Of a stretch of DNA of 64,000 nucleotides, positions 1 to 8,318 are shown in pieces. The stretch spans positions 186,001 through 250,000 of the forward strand of contig NZ_JAMJWD020000005.1 in NCBI RefSeq assembly GCF_023554255.2, in the 5' to 3' direction. The notes below the pieces were generated by a model. The model did not search any database and had not been told where the DNA came from. It worked only from the letters and a program-made list of their open reading frames with translations. The number at the start of each line of letters is the position of its first letter. Position 1 is the first letter of the stretch. A program made the position numbers and the translations under genes. This DNA comes from Phyllobacterium sp. 21LDTY02-6 (lineage in GTDB: Bacteria > Pseudomonadota > Alphaproteobacteria > Rhizobiales > Rhizobiaceae).

Positions 1-654
1 GCAATCGGATTCTGGTTCGCGGTGGGCGTCGGCTACACGAGATTCGCGATCGAATGCGTCATTGACGAGATTGCTGCCGCCCGAGGGGTCGATCCCGTCG
101 CATTACGGCTGGAACTGCTCAAGGACCAGCCCCGCGCACGCAAGGTGGTAGAGACTGTGGCCCGGATGGCTGAGTGGGACCGGGCGCGTGACGGCCGGGG
201 GCTCGGCTTGGCTTACTCCGATGCCTTCGGCTCGCATTGCGCGCAGGTTGCCGAGGTTTCGCTCGATCGCGACACCGGGGCAATCCGGGTGCATAAAGTC
301 TGGTGCGCGATCGATCCTGGTGTCGCGATCCAACCCGTCCATATCGAGGCAATGATGATCACCGGCATCACTAACGGCACCGGCCATGCGCTGTTTGAGC
401 AGATCAACGTCGTCGGCGGTGTGGTGCAAGAGCAGAATTTCGACACGTACCGGGTAATCCGCATGTCCGAGGCGCCCGAAATAGAGGTAGCCGTGGTGCC
501 GACGCCCGGGAGCCCTTTTGGCGGCATTGGTCAGGCAGGCCTTCCTCCCACCGGCCCGGCCATCGCCAACGCCGTGGCGCGGCTCACCGGGGGCGTGCGG
601 CTTCGTCACTATCCGTTCACTCAGGAACGAGTGAAGGCGGCGCTGGGCACTTGA
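1..654 (+). CDS. Molybdopterin-binding subunit of an isoquinoline-oxidoreductase-type hydroxylase, C-terminal part (cut by window start)
   Basis: The reading frame is open from the first base, so the gene begins outside the window; about 217 residues remain. The segment after FWFAVGVGYTRFAIECVIDE and the NxxxQNFDTYR and GGIGQAGLPP blocks match the C-terminal cofactor domain of xanthine-dehydrogenase-family large subunits of the IorB/aldehyde dehydrogenase type. These enzymes hydroxylate N-heterocycles or oxidise aldehydes using a molybdenum cofactor. The 2Fe-2S subunit, a cytochrome c and a second molybdopterin subunit follow on the same strand, consistent with one operon. The position that is usually the catalytic Glu (GxGE) is Gln here (codon 532-534), unlike the downstream paralogue. 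The substrate cannot be told. Confidence 0.85.
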   Translation, partial: AIGFWFAVGVGYTRFAIECVIDEIAAARGVDPVALRLELLKDQPRARKVVETVARMAEWDRARDGRGLGLAYSDAFGSHCAQVAEVSLDRDTGAIRVHKVWCAIDPGVAIQPVHIEAMMITGITNGTGHALFEQINVVGGVVQEQNFDTYRVIRMSEAPEIEVAVVPTPGSPFGGIGQAGLPPTGPAIANAVARLTGGVRLRHYPFTQERVKAALGT

Positions 655-782
655 CCCTTCAGGCCACGAACGGACCATGCGCGTACTCGTAGGAATGGGC
701 AGCTTTTCTGAAGGATCGCGCGTGTTCGTCTGGAGGAGAAGAGATTACTCTCGGGCAATCGCTGAAATCCTGAGAGTTGCTC

Positions 783-1250
783 ATGCCTTACACGCTTTCC
801 GTCAATGGCCAAGATTACCGCGTCGACGATGACGGAGATACGCCGCTTCTCTGGGTGCTGCGCGACACGCTGAAGCTGACCGGCACCAAATATGGCTGTG
901 GGATGGCGCAGTGCGGTGCATGCACCGTGCACGTCGACGGTGTTCCGGCGCGCTCTTGCACGCTGTCGCTAGAGGCGGCCTCGTCCGCAAGGATCACTAC
1001 GATCGAGGCCGTAGATGGCGCCGAGGCCGGGGCGATCCAGGAGGCCTGGGTTGCGCACGACGTCCCGCAATGCGGCTTCTGTCAATCCGGGCAGATCATG
1101 AGCGCGATCGCGTTGCTTCGGACCATCCCAAAGCCCACGGACCGCGATATCGATCTGGCGATGAGCGGCAACATCTGTCGCTGCGCCACCTATAACCGGA
1201 TTCGTGCCGCGATCCATGACGCAGCACTGAAATTGGGAACCGCCACATGA
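783..1250 (+). CDS. (2Fe-2S)-binding subunit of molybdenum hydroxylase (IorA-like)
   Basis: This is a protein of about 155 residues with two iron-sulfur domains. The N-terminal plant-ferredoxin-like cluster shows [15 protein letters not shown] followed by a later Cys. The C-terminal four-helix domain shows [10 protein letters not shown] and [11 protein letters not shown]. It passes electrons from the molybdenum site to the acceptor, here probably the membrane-anchored cytochrome c encoded next. The ATG at 783 is preferred over a TTG six bases upstream because the family starts directly with the ferredoxin fold. The stop overlaps the start of the next gene by four bases, which indicates translational coupling. 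Confidence 0.9.
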   Translation: MPYTLSVNGQDYRVDDDGDTPLLWVLRDTLKLTGTKYGCGMAQCGACTVHVDGVPARSCTLSLEAASSARITTIEAVDGAEAGAIQEAWVAHDVPQCGFCQSGQIMSAIALLRTIPKPTDRDIDLAMSGNICRCATYNRIRAAIHDAALKLGTAT

Positions 1251-1939
1251 GCCGGCGTGCATCCGCATTCCGGACCTGGCGTCGCCGACTTAAAGTTGGC
1301 CTCTTGTCCATATTTGGTCTGATCGTGGTGGCGGGTGCGGGCGGTCTTGCTTATGCGCTGTATCCCAGAACCATGCCGCTGACGCAGCCTATCGAAACCA
1401 GACTGCACCCGGTCGAGATCGAACGCCTGCGCCTGGCCGCCGACTTCGCTGTGATCGCCGATCAGGGTGAACGTTCTGTCGCGCTATTCGAGGAAGCCGG
1501 GCGCGTTGTCCAGCACCCTCGCTGCATGAACTGCCATGCGGCAACCGATCGGCCAACGCAGACGGATACGCTGCGTCCGCATATGCCGTGGGTATCACGG
1601 GGCCCGGATGGGGGTGGCGAACCGACGCTGCGCTGTTCGACCTGCCACGGGGACACGAATTTCGAGCCATCCGGCGTGCCCGGCAATCCAGTTTGGACGC
1701 TCGCGCCTATCGAAATGGCCTGGCAAGGCAAAAGCCTTGGCGATATCTGCCGGCAGCTTCTCGATCCGGCACGGTCGCACATGACGCGCGAACAACTGCT
1801 TCATCACGTGACGGAGGACGGACTGGTCGGCTGGGCCTGGCACCCCGGCGCAGACCGCAAACCCGCACCCGGCACTCAGGAGCAGTTCGGAGAGCTGATC
1901 AAAGCCTGGCTTGAAACCGGCGCAGCGTGCCCTCAGTGA
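1247..1939 (+). CDS. Membrane-anchored diheme c-type cytochrome
   Basis: A protein of 230 residues with an arginine-rich N-terminus and one hydrophobic segment at about residues 18-38, which fits an uncleaved membrane anchor. Two CxxCH heme c attachment motifs are visible: CMNCH near residue 93 and CSTCH near residue 129. It is translationally coupled to the 2Fe-2S subunit (ATGA overlap) and lies directly before the second molybdopterin subunit. The likely role is periplasmic electron acceptor of the molybdenum hydroxylase, passing electrons to the respiratory chain. The cytochrome subfamily was not recognised more precisely. Confidence 0.8.
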   Translation: MSRRASAFRTWRRRLKVGLLSIFGLIVVAGAGGLAYALYPRTMPLTQPIETRLHPVEIERLRLAADFAVIADQGERSVALFEEAGRVVQHPRCMNCHAATDRPTQTDTLRPHMPWVSRGPDGGGEPTLRCSTCHGDTNFEPSGVPGNPVWTLAPIEMAWQGKSLGDICRQLLDPARSHMTREQLLHHVTEDGLVGWAWHPGADRKPAPGTQEQFGELIKAWLETGAACPQ

Positions 1940-1967
1940 GCCGATTGCGCCCGATAGGAGAATGTCC

Positions 1968-4172
1968 ATGACCGATACCCCCGCCGGGAACCAGCGTTTC
2001 CGGATGTCTCGCCGCCGCTTGATCCTGGGCGGATCGCTGGTCGGCGGTGCGCTGATCGTCGGCTATGCTGCCACCAATCCGATGCAGGCGCTGGGCGCCA
2101 TCCTGCAGGGCGGCGGCAGCGACCCGGAGCCAAGTGCCTTCGGTCCATTCATTCGCATAACCGAGGACGGTTGGGTAACGATCGTCAGCAGGCAGCAGGA
2201 ATTGGGCCAGGGTATCCATGCCGGGCTGGCTGCACTGGTCGCAGAGGAGCTCGACGCGGATTGGGACAAGATACGCGTCATCGATTCACGCAGCAATTTT
2301 CGTGCCTATGGCCCACAGGTCACAGGTGCATCTAACGGTATTGCATCCAATTGGGATCTGATGCGCAATGCCGGTGCCGCGGCACGTGCCATGTTCGTGG
2401 GCGCGGCCGCGCTTCGCTGGGGCGTTCCGAGTGGCTCGATCGACGTGCGCGACGGTATCGTGTCACACCCGGCGTCGAGCCGCACGGCCACCTTCGCCGC
2501 ACTCCTTGCCGACGCATCGCGCCAGACGCCGCCGGAATCGCCGGTGCTCAAACAGCCAGGGGACTATCGCCTGATCGGTACCGACAAGGTGCGGCGCAAG
2601 GACAGCCTTCCGAAAAGCACCGGTCTCCAGGTTTACACGCAGGACATCCAACGCCCGGACATGCTCGTTGCGATGGTCGCGCATAGCCCACGCTTCGGCG
2701 GCAAGCTGTCGCGATTCGACGCGGCCGACGCGCGGAAGGTGAAGGGGGTTGTTGACGTTTTCGCGATCGAGACCGGCGTTGCGGTGGTTGCCGAAACGAC
2801 CTATGCCGCCTGGCGGGGGCGCGATGCACTTCGCATCGAATGGGACGATGGCGAAGCCGAAAAACGTTCAACCGAAGAGCTTGTCGACCACTATCACGAC
2901 CTGGCGGCAGGACGCGGCGATGTGGAACCGAGTACGTTCTTTTCCAAGGGCGAGAATCCAGAGATCGCGTTCAATGGCGGCGACGTCGCGGAGTTCGTCT
3001 TCGACTTTCCCTATCTCGCGCATGCGCCCATGGAGACGCTCGACTGTGTCGCCCAGGTGAATGGCTGGGACGTCGCGATTACGTCGGGAGCCCATGCTGC
3101 GACGATCGATCAGGTTCTGGGCGCGCTCGCGGCACGGACCATCCCCGGAAAGGTCGACATCGAGATTGTGCCGGCCGGCGGATCGTTTGGTCGCCGCAGC
3201 AACATGAGCTCCGACTATCTCGTCGAATGTGTACGGATCGCAAAGCGGACTGCCGGGCGCCCGGTCAAGCTGATGTGGAGCCGTGAGGATGAGATGATGT
3301 CGGGTTATTTCCGGCCAATGTCGCATCATCGTGCCTGGGTTGAAATCGGAGTTGACGGCTTCCCCACGCGTTGGCGCGTCCATAGCGTTTGTCAGGCGCT
3401 GTTTCCCATTGGGCCGAACAATCTGGCGACCGAAGGTATTACCAACTCGCCGTACTTCTCGACCGCCACAACCGTCGATGGGAAGATCTTTACCCCGGAT
3501 TTCCCGGTAGTGGTCGGCCTGTGGCGCTCGGTCGGTCATTCCCATACCGCCCTGGTGATGGAGCATATCGTCGATCAACTTGCCCGGCGGGCCGGTCTCG
3601 ACCCGGCAGCGTACCGGCGTGTACTCTACGAGAAGGCGGGGGATAAGCGACGGCTGGCGGTGCTTGAAGAGCTTTGCCTCAAGGCGGGTTGGGACAGTCC
3701 GATCGAGCCCGGCTGGGCGCGCGGGCTCGCCATTCACGAAGCGTTCGGCACCATCGTCGGCCAGGTCGCCGAGGTTCGGTTGGTCGATGGCCGGCCTATC
3801 GTCCGCCGCGTCGTTGCCGTTGTCGATTGCGGCATCTCCATCGCAAACGACCAGATCGCGGCGCAGATGGAGGGAGGGATCGCCTTTGGTCTCACGGCCG
3901 CTCTCTATGGCGCGGTAACCCTCAAGGACGGCATCGTCCAGGAAACCAATTTCGATCGTTATCCGATTTTGCGGATGAACGAGATGCCGGCGGTGGAAAC
4001 GCATATCATCAAATCCGCCAACCGGCCGACCGGCATGGGCGAACCCGGCGTACCGCCCATCGCACCGGCGGTGGCGAATGCGATGCTGGCATTGACGGGA
4101 ACTCCAACGACAAGCCTGCCGTTCCTGAGCGGCAACGCGCTCGGCAACAGCGACATATCTGCACAATCGTAG
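1968..4172 (+). CDS. Molybdopterin-binding subunit of isoquinoline-oxidoreductase-type hydroxylase (IorB-like)
   Basis: About 734 residues, the usual size for the IorB family. The N-terminus SRRRLILGGSLVGG resembles a twin-arginine signal, consistent with periplasmic export of the folded cofactor enzyme. The body shows ITEDGWVTI, SRQELGQG-like, AGGSFGRRS and the C-terminal GMGEPGVPPIAPAVANA block with the expected catalytic Glu. The ATG at 1968 has an AGGAG seven bases upstream; an ATG at 1962 sits too close to it. It is the second large subunit in the cluster, the first being partial at the window start. Both could share the single 2Fe-2S subunit, or one could be non-catalytic. Confidence 0.88.
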   Translation: MTDTPAGNQRFRMSRRRLILGGSLVGGALIVGYAATNPMQALGAILQGGGSDPEPSAFGPFIRITEDGWVTIVSRQQELGQGIHAGLAALVAEELDADWDKIRVIDSRSNFRAYGPQVTGASNGIASNWDLMRNAGAAARAMFVGAAALRWGVPSGSIDVRDGIVSHPASSRTATFAALLADASRQTPPESPVLKQPGDYRLIGTDKVRRKDSLPKSTGLQVYTQDIQRPDMLVAMVAHSPRFGGKLSRFDAADARKVKGVVDVFAIETGVAVVAETTYAAWRGRDALRIEWDDGEAEKRSTEELVDHYHDLAAGRGDVEPSTFFSKGENPEIAFNGGDVAEFVFDFPYLAHAPMETLDCVAQVNGWDVAITSGAHAATIDQVLGALAARTIPGKVDIEIVPAGGSFGRRSNMSSDYLVECVRIAKRTAGRPVKLMWSREDEMMSGYFRPMSHHRAWVEIGVDGFPTRWRVHSVCQALFPIGPNNLATEGITNSPYFSTATTVDGKIFTPDFPVVVGLWRSVGHSHTALVMEHIVDQLARRAGLDPAAYRRVLYEKAGDKRRLAVLEELCLKAGWDSPIEPGWARGLAIHEAFGTIVGQVAEVRLVDGRPIVRRVVAVVDCGISIANDQIAAQMEGGIAFGLTAALYGAVTLKDGIVQETNFDRYPILRMNEMPAVETHIIKSANRPTGMGEPGVPPIAPAVANAMLALTGTPTTSLPFLSGNALGNSDISAQS

Positions 4173-4181
4173 CTATTGTGC
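4161..4181. terminator. Small inverted repeat between convergent genes
   Basis: GCACAAT, a seven-base loop and ATTGTGC form a perfect stem overlapping the stop codon of the molybdopterin subunit. There is no clear T-run, so this is only a possible terminator for the convergent pair. Confidence 0.25.
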
Positions 4182-4241
4182 CCGGCGTAGCTGTTGTGCA
4201 CGAATGCTGGAACCCCCCGGAACAGATTGACTTTCATGTCG

Positions 4242-5654
4242 CTAGTCTTCTCTGAACGCCCGATTGAACGTGTCGGTAATCGGGCCGGCAAGATAGTCGA
4301 TGGCGCGGCGCGGTTTATGGACGATGAGAATTTCGGCCGGCATGCCGGGGTAGAGCCTGATGGATGGATTGGCGGCCAATGATCGGGCGGAGATTTCGGC
4401 GCGTGCGACGAAATAAGCCGTATCGTTTCTCTCATTGATGAGCTGGTCGGCGGCAACATAGGTGACTTTGCCGTCGAGCGGTGAGAGGGAACGCTGATTG
4501 AATGCAGTCAATCTGACCTGAACAGCCGAATCGACCGCCACGCCATCAATATCGCGCGGACTGATCATCATCTCGACGATCATCGGCTCGTTCTCAGGCA
4601 CAATATCGAGAATTGCTTCTCCAGCCGCAACAACGCCGCCAGGTGTACGCAACCGGATATTGTCAACGATACCTGCTTGCGGCGATGCTATCTCAACCCG
4701 GCGCAAGACATCCTTGGCCGCAACAATCCGCTCTTCCGTATCGGCAAGCTCGATCTGGTTCGTCGTGATCTCGCCGGCAATTTCGGACTGCAAGTCGCTT
4801 TCAATGCCATGAAGAGCAAACTCCGCACCGGCTTTCGCCTGTTCTGCTACTGCCTTGTCGCCGGCATATTCACCGCGGTTTCCGGCCAGTTCGCTCAATC
4901 TTGCATCGATCTCGGTGAGCCTGGATTTCTCTGCGAACCCTTTATCGACCAGACCGGCGACAGCGGCGCGCTGTTCTGTGATCAGGGCGATCTGCCGATC
5001 GGCTGCAGCTATTTGCGCCTCTGACGCTTTCGCCTGCTCGGTATGTTGCTCGATGGTTTTCCGCTGCACGTCGATACGGCTTATCTTCTGAAAAGAGCGC
5101 TTTTCGAAGAATATCTGCTCTGCCTTCATGGCGTTCCGGACGGTAACATCATCCCCAGCACCAAAATCCTCCGGAAACTGGATCTTGGCTGCGGTGGCTT
5201 GTTCCGCATGCAGGCGGGCAAGTCTGGCAATCAAACCGACCCGGCGGCTCTGCAATGCCCGCAGGTCCGAGCGGGCCCTCGTATTGTCCAACCGGAGGAG
5301 CGGCTGCCCCGCTGTTACAACATCGCCTTCGCGCACCAGCAGGCTATCCAGAATACCACCCTCGAAATGGCTGATGGTCTTGCGCTTCGAATCGACGATC
5401 ACCGTTCCAATTGCAATCGCGGCGCTGCCCAGTTCGGCTGAGTAGGCCCAGCTGAAGAACCCGCCAAACGCGATGCCGATCGTGGTTATTCCGGCGATGA
5501 CAAGCCTGCGCAACGGCGACTTTTCGTCTTCCTGCTCAAGATCCGTCACCCACTCAGGGCGGACCGTGCCAAACCTGGTCGGCAGACTGCTGCCTGTTGA
5601 AGCCGTTCGCGGCGCAAGCAGTTCCACGACATGTCTGGGGCGGTCGCTTGTCAT
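4242..5654 (-). CDS. HlyD-family periplasmic adaptor (type I secretion membrane fusion protein, PrsE-like)
   Basis: About 470 residues. A single membrane segment near residues 35-55 (LVIAGITTIGIAFGGFFSWA) is followed by a lipoyl/barrel-sandwich half-motif (GTVIVDSKRKTISHFEGG and VREGDVV). A long central coiled-coil region with many Gln/Glu/Ala follows (about residues 130-290), then a C-terminal beta-barrel (GGVVAAGEAILDIVPE). This is the HlyD/PrsE layout of adaptors that bridge an inner-membrane ABC exporter and an outer-membrane channel. The start at 5654 overlaps the stop of the DedA gene (ATGA). A longer frame from 5828 exists, but it lies wholly inside the DedA gene. No ABC exporter or TolC gene is adjacent. 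Confidence 0.85.
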   Translation of the reverse strand: MTSDRPRHVVELLAPRTASTGSSLPTRFGTVRPEWVTDLEQEDEKSPLRRLVIAGITTIGIAFGGFFSWAYSAELGSAAIAIGTVIVDSKRKTISHFEGGILDSLLVREGDVVTAGQPLLRLDNTRARSDLRALQSRRVGLIARLARLHAEQATAAKIQFPEDFGAGDDVTVRNAMKAEQIFFEKRSFQKISRIDVQRKTIEQHTEQAKASEAQIAAADRQIALITEQRAAVAGLVDKGFAEKSRLTEIDARLSELAGNRGEYAGDKAVAEQAKAGAEFALHGIESDLQSEIAGEITTNQIELADTEERIVAAKDVLRRVEIASPQAGIVDNIRLRTPGGVVAAGEAILDIVPENEPMIVEMMISPRDIDGVAVDSAVQVRLTAFNQRSLSPLDGKVTYVAADQLINERNDTAYFVARAEISARSLAANPSIRLYPGMPAEILIVHKPRRAIDYLAGPITDTFNRAFRED

Positions 5655-6283
5655 GATCGGTTTTCGGCCGCGCGCCATGCGCAACGGGCGGCAAATCGCC
5701 ATCCCAGCGCAAGCAGCACCTCCACTGTGATGAGGAGAACAAGCACCTTGATCGCCAGGGCCGATGCATTCATCCCCGGAACCGCCAGCACGGCAAAGTA
5801 GCCGACGGCGACGAACAGGCCATTCCAAAGAGCGATGCCCAATATTGTTCCGCCAGCAAATCGCCGGAAGTTCGCGGGAATAAGCCCGGCGACCAACGGC
5901 GCGATCAGGCGCACGGCGGGGATGAGCTGGGAGATGAAGATCAGGCTTCGCTCACGCGCCCGGAATGATGACAAGGTGTTATCGATGCGCGCTGATGACA
6001 AACCGAGCAACCTGCCAAGCCAGTACAGCAGCCGGGTAGATCGGCTCCGCCCTGTGGCTCGAACAAGCAGGTAAAAGGCCAGCCCTCCACTAAAGCTTCC
6101 GGCGGTCGTGAAGATGATCGCATCCGGGAGTGACCAGGCGCTGTCCACGGCCGCAATGCCGATTGCGACCAGGACGCCGTAAGATGGCAGAACGGGCACG
6201 AAACGCTCCGCGAGGCCGAGCGCGAACAGGCCGAACATGCCATAAGCAGCTATCCAGTTGATGAGGCTTCCAAGCGGGTCCAT
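5651..6283 (-). CDS. DedA family membrane protein
   Basis: 210 residues, strongly hydrophobic, with several membrane segments. The DedA/VTT-domain pattern is visible: a conserved N-terminal FGLFALGLAERFVPVLPS stretch and the re-entrant region around FISQLIPAVRLIAPLVAG with its Arg. DedA proteins act in membrane lipid or proton-motive-force homeostasis, in part as undecaprenyl-phosphate or phospholipid flippases. It is translationally coupled to the HlyD-type adaptor downstream. A conserved small reading frame (NLPIP motif) points away from this gene about 170 bp upstream. Confidence 0.85.
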   Translation of the reverse strand: MDPLGSLINWIAAYGMFGLFALGLAERFVPVLPSYGVLVAIGIAAVDSAWSLPDAIIFTTAGSFSGGLAFYLLVRATGRSRSTRLLYWLGRLLGLSSARIDNTLSSFRARERSLIFISQLIPAVRLIAPLVAGLIPANFRRFAGGTILGIALWNGLFVAVGYFAVLAVPGMNASALAIKVLVLLITVEVLLALGWRFAARCAWRAAENRS

Positions 6284-6452
6284 GCTCAGGCCTCGCCTTT
6301 GGCTGCTTGCGCATCTGAATCGCCGATTGTTGGCAGCGCATCGGGTTCGGACATTGGTGATGCCCCCTTCTCGGATTGAGTTACGAAGTTTCGCCGCTGG
6401 CTGTGCCGGTTGGCTGGTCCCATCAAACTAATGGAAGATTCCAATGGCTAGA

Positions 6453-6512
6453 ATGCCCGAAACCGCGATGAATTTGCCTATTCCTGCAAGCCATCTTCAA
6501 GGCCCCGGCTAG
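6453..6512 (+). CDS. Candidate small peptide, NLPIP family copy 1
   Basis: A 19-residue frame reading MPETAMNLPIPASHLQGPG. An in-frame ATG at 6444 gives three more residues and has GGAAGA upstream. It belongs to a set of five short frames in 6.4-16.6 kb that share M-P-x-x-A-x-N-L-P-I-P-A/T at identical spacing from the start codon. One of them is the N-terminus of the AraC regulator at 15579-16613. It lies divergently from the DedA gene. Differences between copies fall mostly at third codon positions, which favours translation, but a protein-binding DNA site has not been excluded. Confidence 0.4.
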   Translation: MPETAMNLPIPASHLQGPG

Positions 6513-6515
6513 GCT

Positions 6516-6551
6516 CGAAAAGAACGGTGGGCCGGGCGAAGCCCACCGTTC
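6516..6551 (-). terminator. Rho-independent terminator of the porin gene
   Basis: A perfect 11-bp stem (GAACGGTGGGC paired with GCCCACCGTTC) with an eight-base loop, followed on the minus strand by CTTTTCG. It lies about 140 bp after the porin stop codon, in the right orientation. Confidence 0.75.
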
Positions 6552-6693
6552 CATGAACAATGACCTGACTGGAGATCGGATCATCATTTTCTCACGCCGC
6601 AGTCCTTCTACGGCATGAGGATGGGCCATTTCCCAATGTGGGAATCGGCTCAATATTCCGGGGCTTGGTCCCGGAATCCTGCTTCGCGTGTGC

Positions 6694-7770
6694 TCAGAAG
6701 TTCCTTTGGAAGCGGATGATCCCCTCGAAGGCATCGTCTCCGTTGCCGTCGAAATCGTTCCGATCCTGGCGTTCGCCACCGAAAGACGTATAGCTGATTT
6801 CCGGCGTGATCATGAAGCCGGGAACCAGTTCATAGGCGACGTTGGCGGCAGCATTGAATGTACCGTCCTCTTCATAGGCGCCCTGCACGTTGAAAGTTGC
6901 CTTCTCGGAAAGTTTGGCCGCAAGACCGCCCCACACGGCATAGTCGCCGTGCCATGCACCGAAATAGTTGTTCTCAAACTCATCGCCATTGGACTTGTAG
7001 CCGCCCATGACCCAAGCCGAGATTGTATCGGTGAAGCTCACATCCAAACGGACCTTGCCGGCCCATTCTTCGGAAACCGAATCATACCCGGCAACACCGG
7101 AGACTTTGCCCCAGGCCTGTTCGTATCGCGCACCGACAACAATGTGAGGCATGTAGTCATCGATGCGGTAGTCGACATCGCCGTAACCCTGGTCAGCCTC
7201 CATGCCCTGTTCTGCACCGATCATCGCTGAGAAACCGTTGCCACCAGCCCAGGTATAGCTGATCTGATTGGTCACATACTGACCCGCCAGGATGACGTCA
7301 TCGTTTATGATGTCGCCCATATAGCCAGTCCATGCCATGAACTGCGAGTCAGTGGCACCGACACGGAAGCCACCGAGTTCGATGAAGCCGTTGTTCAACT
7401 CGACAGATTCGTCGTCATTGCCGTTGTTGAAATTGAACCGTAGCTCGACATAGGAACGCAACGTGCCGAGTTCCGTTTCGTTGCGTGCGTCAACACGAAG
7501 GGAAACACGCGAGCGCTGGGAATAAGTGTCACGCTCTTCGCCATTATACGCACTGTCACCGGCACGCGCGTCGTAACGCATGTAACCGCTGATCTTCAGG
7601 CAGGTCTCCGAACCTGGAATGTAGAAGAAGCCAGCACCATAGGTGTCGCAAACGCGGACATATTCCGCCGGTTCCGGTTCCGCAACGATAACTGCATCTG
7701 CGGCACGAGCGCCCGATACCACGACAAGCGCGGCAGCGGAGCCCATTAGCAAGCTCTTAATGTTCATCAT
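6694..7770 (-). CDS. Omp2-type outer membrane porin
   Basis: 358 residues. The N-terminal signal peptide (MNIKSLLMGSAAALVVVSGARA, cleaved before ADAV) and the following EPEPAEYVRVCDTYGAGF and TCLKISGYMRYD are the hallmark start of Brucella/rhizobial Omp2/RopA-like porins (porin_2 family). The two Cys of the N-terminal region are present. The protein ends in IIRFQRNF, with the terminal Phe needed for outer-membrane insertion. It forms a trimeric 16-strand beta-barrel for diffusion of small hydrophilic solutes. It stands alone, with its own promoter candidate and terminator. The sequence is the best taxonomic pointer in the window, to Brucella/Ochrobactrum. Confidence 0.93.
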   Translation of the reverse strand: MMNIKSLLMGSAAALVVVSGARAADAVIVAEPEPAEYVRVCDTYGAGFFYIPGSETCLKISGYMRYDARAGDSAYNGEERDTYSQRSRVSLRVDARNETELGTLRSYVELRFNFNNGNDDESVELNNGFIELGGFRVGATDSQFMAWTGYMGDIINDDVILAGQYVTNQISYTWAGGNGFSAMIGAEQGMEADQGYGDVDYRIDDYMPHIVVGARYEQAWGKVSGVAGYDSVSEEWAGKVRLDVSFTDTISAWVMGGYKSNGDEFENNYFGAWHGDYAVWGGLAAKLSEKATFNVQGAYEEDGTFNAAANVAYELVPGFMITPEISYTSFGGERQDRNDFDGNGDDAFEGIIRFQRNF

Positions 7771-7801
7771 AAATCTCCAATGATGTTCTGTTTACGCCAT
7801 G

Positions 7802-7830
7802 AATAAGCTCGCAATATTCAACAGTGTCAA
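7802..7830 (-). promoter_or_regulatory. Putative promoter of the porin gene
   Basis: On the minus strand TTGACA, 17 bases, then CTTATT end about 31 bp before the porin start codon. The surrounding 300 bp are AT-rich. This is a consensus-like sigma-70 promoter by eye only. Confidence 0.4.
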
Positions 7831-7977
7831 AGCTATTTTTTGCACCCACAGCTCTTCACTTTCACCGCGTTGCAGTTCAGCAACAGCCAATCCAATGGCA
7901 ATCTGGTATAGCAATAACTAATTGTTTTTACACGATTTTTATAGTTGTCATTTGAACACGACTTCGCATTTCGACAA

Positions 7978-8053
7978 GAACAGGCTCGAATAATCTTTAG
8001 CCGACTGCATTAATAACGCGCGGCTTCGTCAAAGATTATTCTGCGAGCTGTTC
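7978..8053. repeat. Long imperfect inverted repeat in the porin upstream region
   Basis: The arms are 7978-7998 and 8031-8053. GAACAGGCTCG then AATAATCTTT is matched in reverse complement by AAAGATTATT then a two-base bulge and GCGAGCTGTTC with one mismatch. An inner pair, AGCCG/CGGCT, extends the stem. It lies 210-280 bp upstream of the porin start, in the 548-bp gap before the methyltransferase gene. No gene is seen in the rest of that gap. Confidence 0.6.
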
Positions 8054-8318
8054 TCGCCCATTATGTTTTGATAGCGACATGGCTTCTCGAACCCTGCCGT
8101 CATGTTTAACGCTGTTGTGATCTACTGCAGACTGTGCTCCTCAGCTCTCGATGCATTTCATTGTCTGACGCATCAGAAACGGCTGGAACTAACCTAAACC
8201 AAGGTTGTCCCACAGTTGTCCCGGCGAATGATTGAATTGTAGCCAAATGTGCCAGAATGGGTCCCCGGTTACACATTGTTGCGCCGCTGCCGTAACAGAC
8301 CGCGCCCTGCCTTTGCCG

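Noticed and set aside
2868-4166. A 432-residue open frame on the minus strand
   Set aside because: It lies wholly opposite the IorB-like gene, has no recognisable domain, and is a by-product of high GC content.
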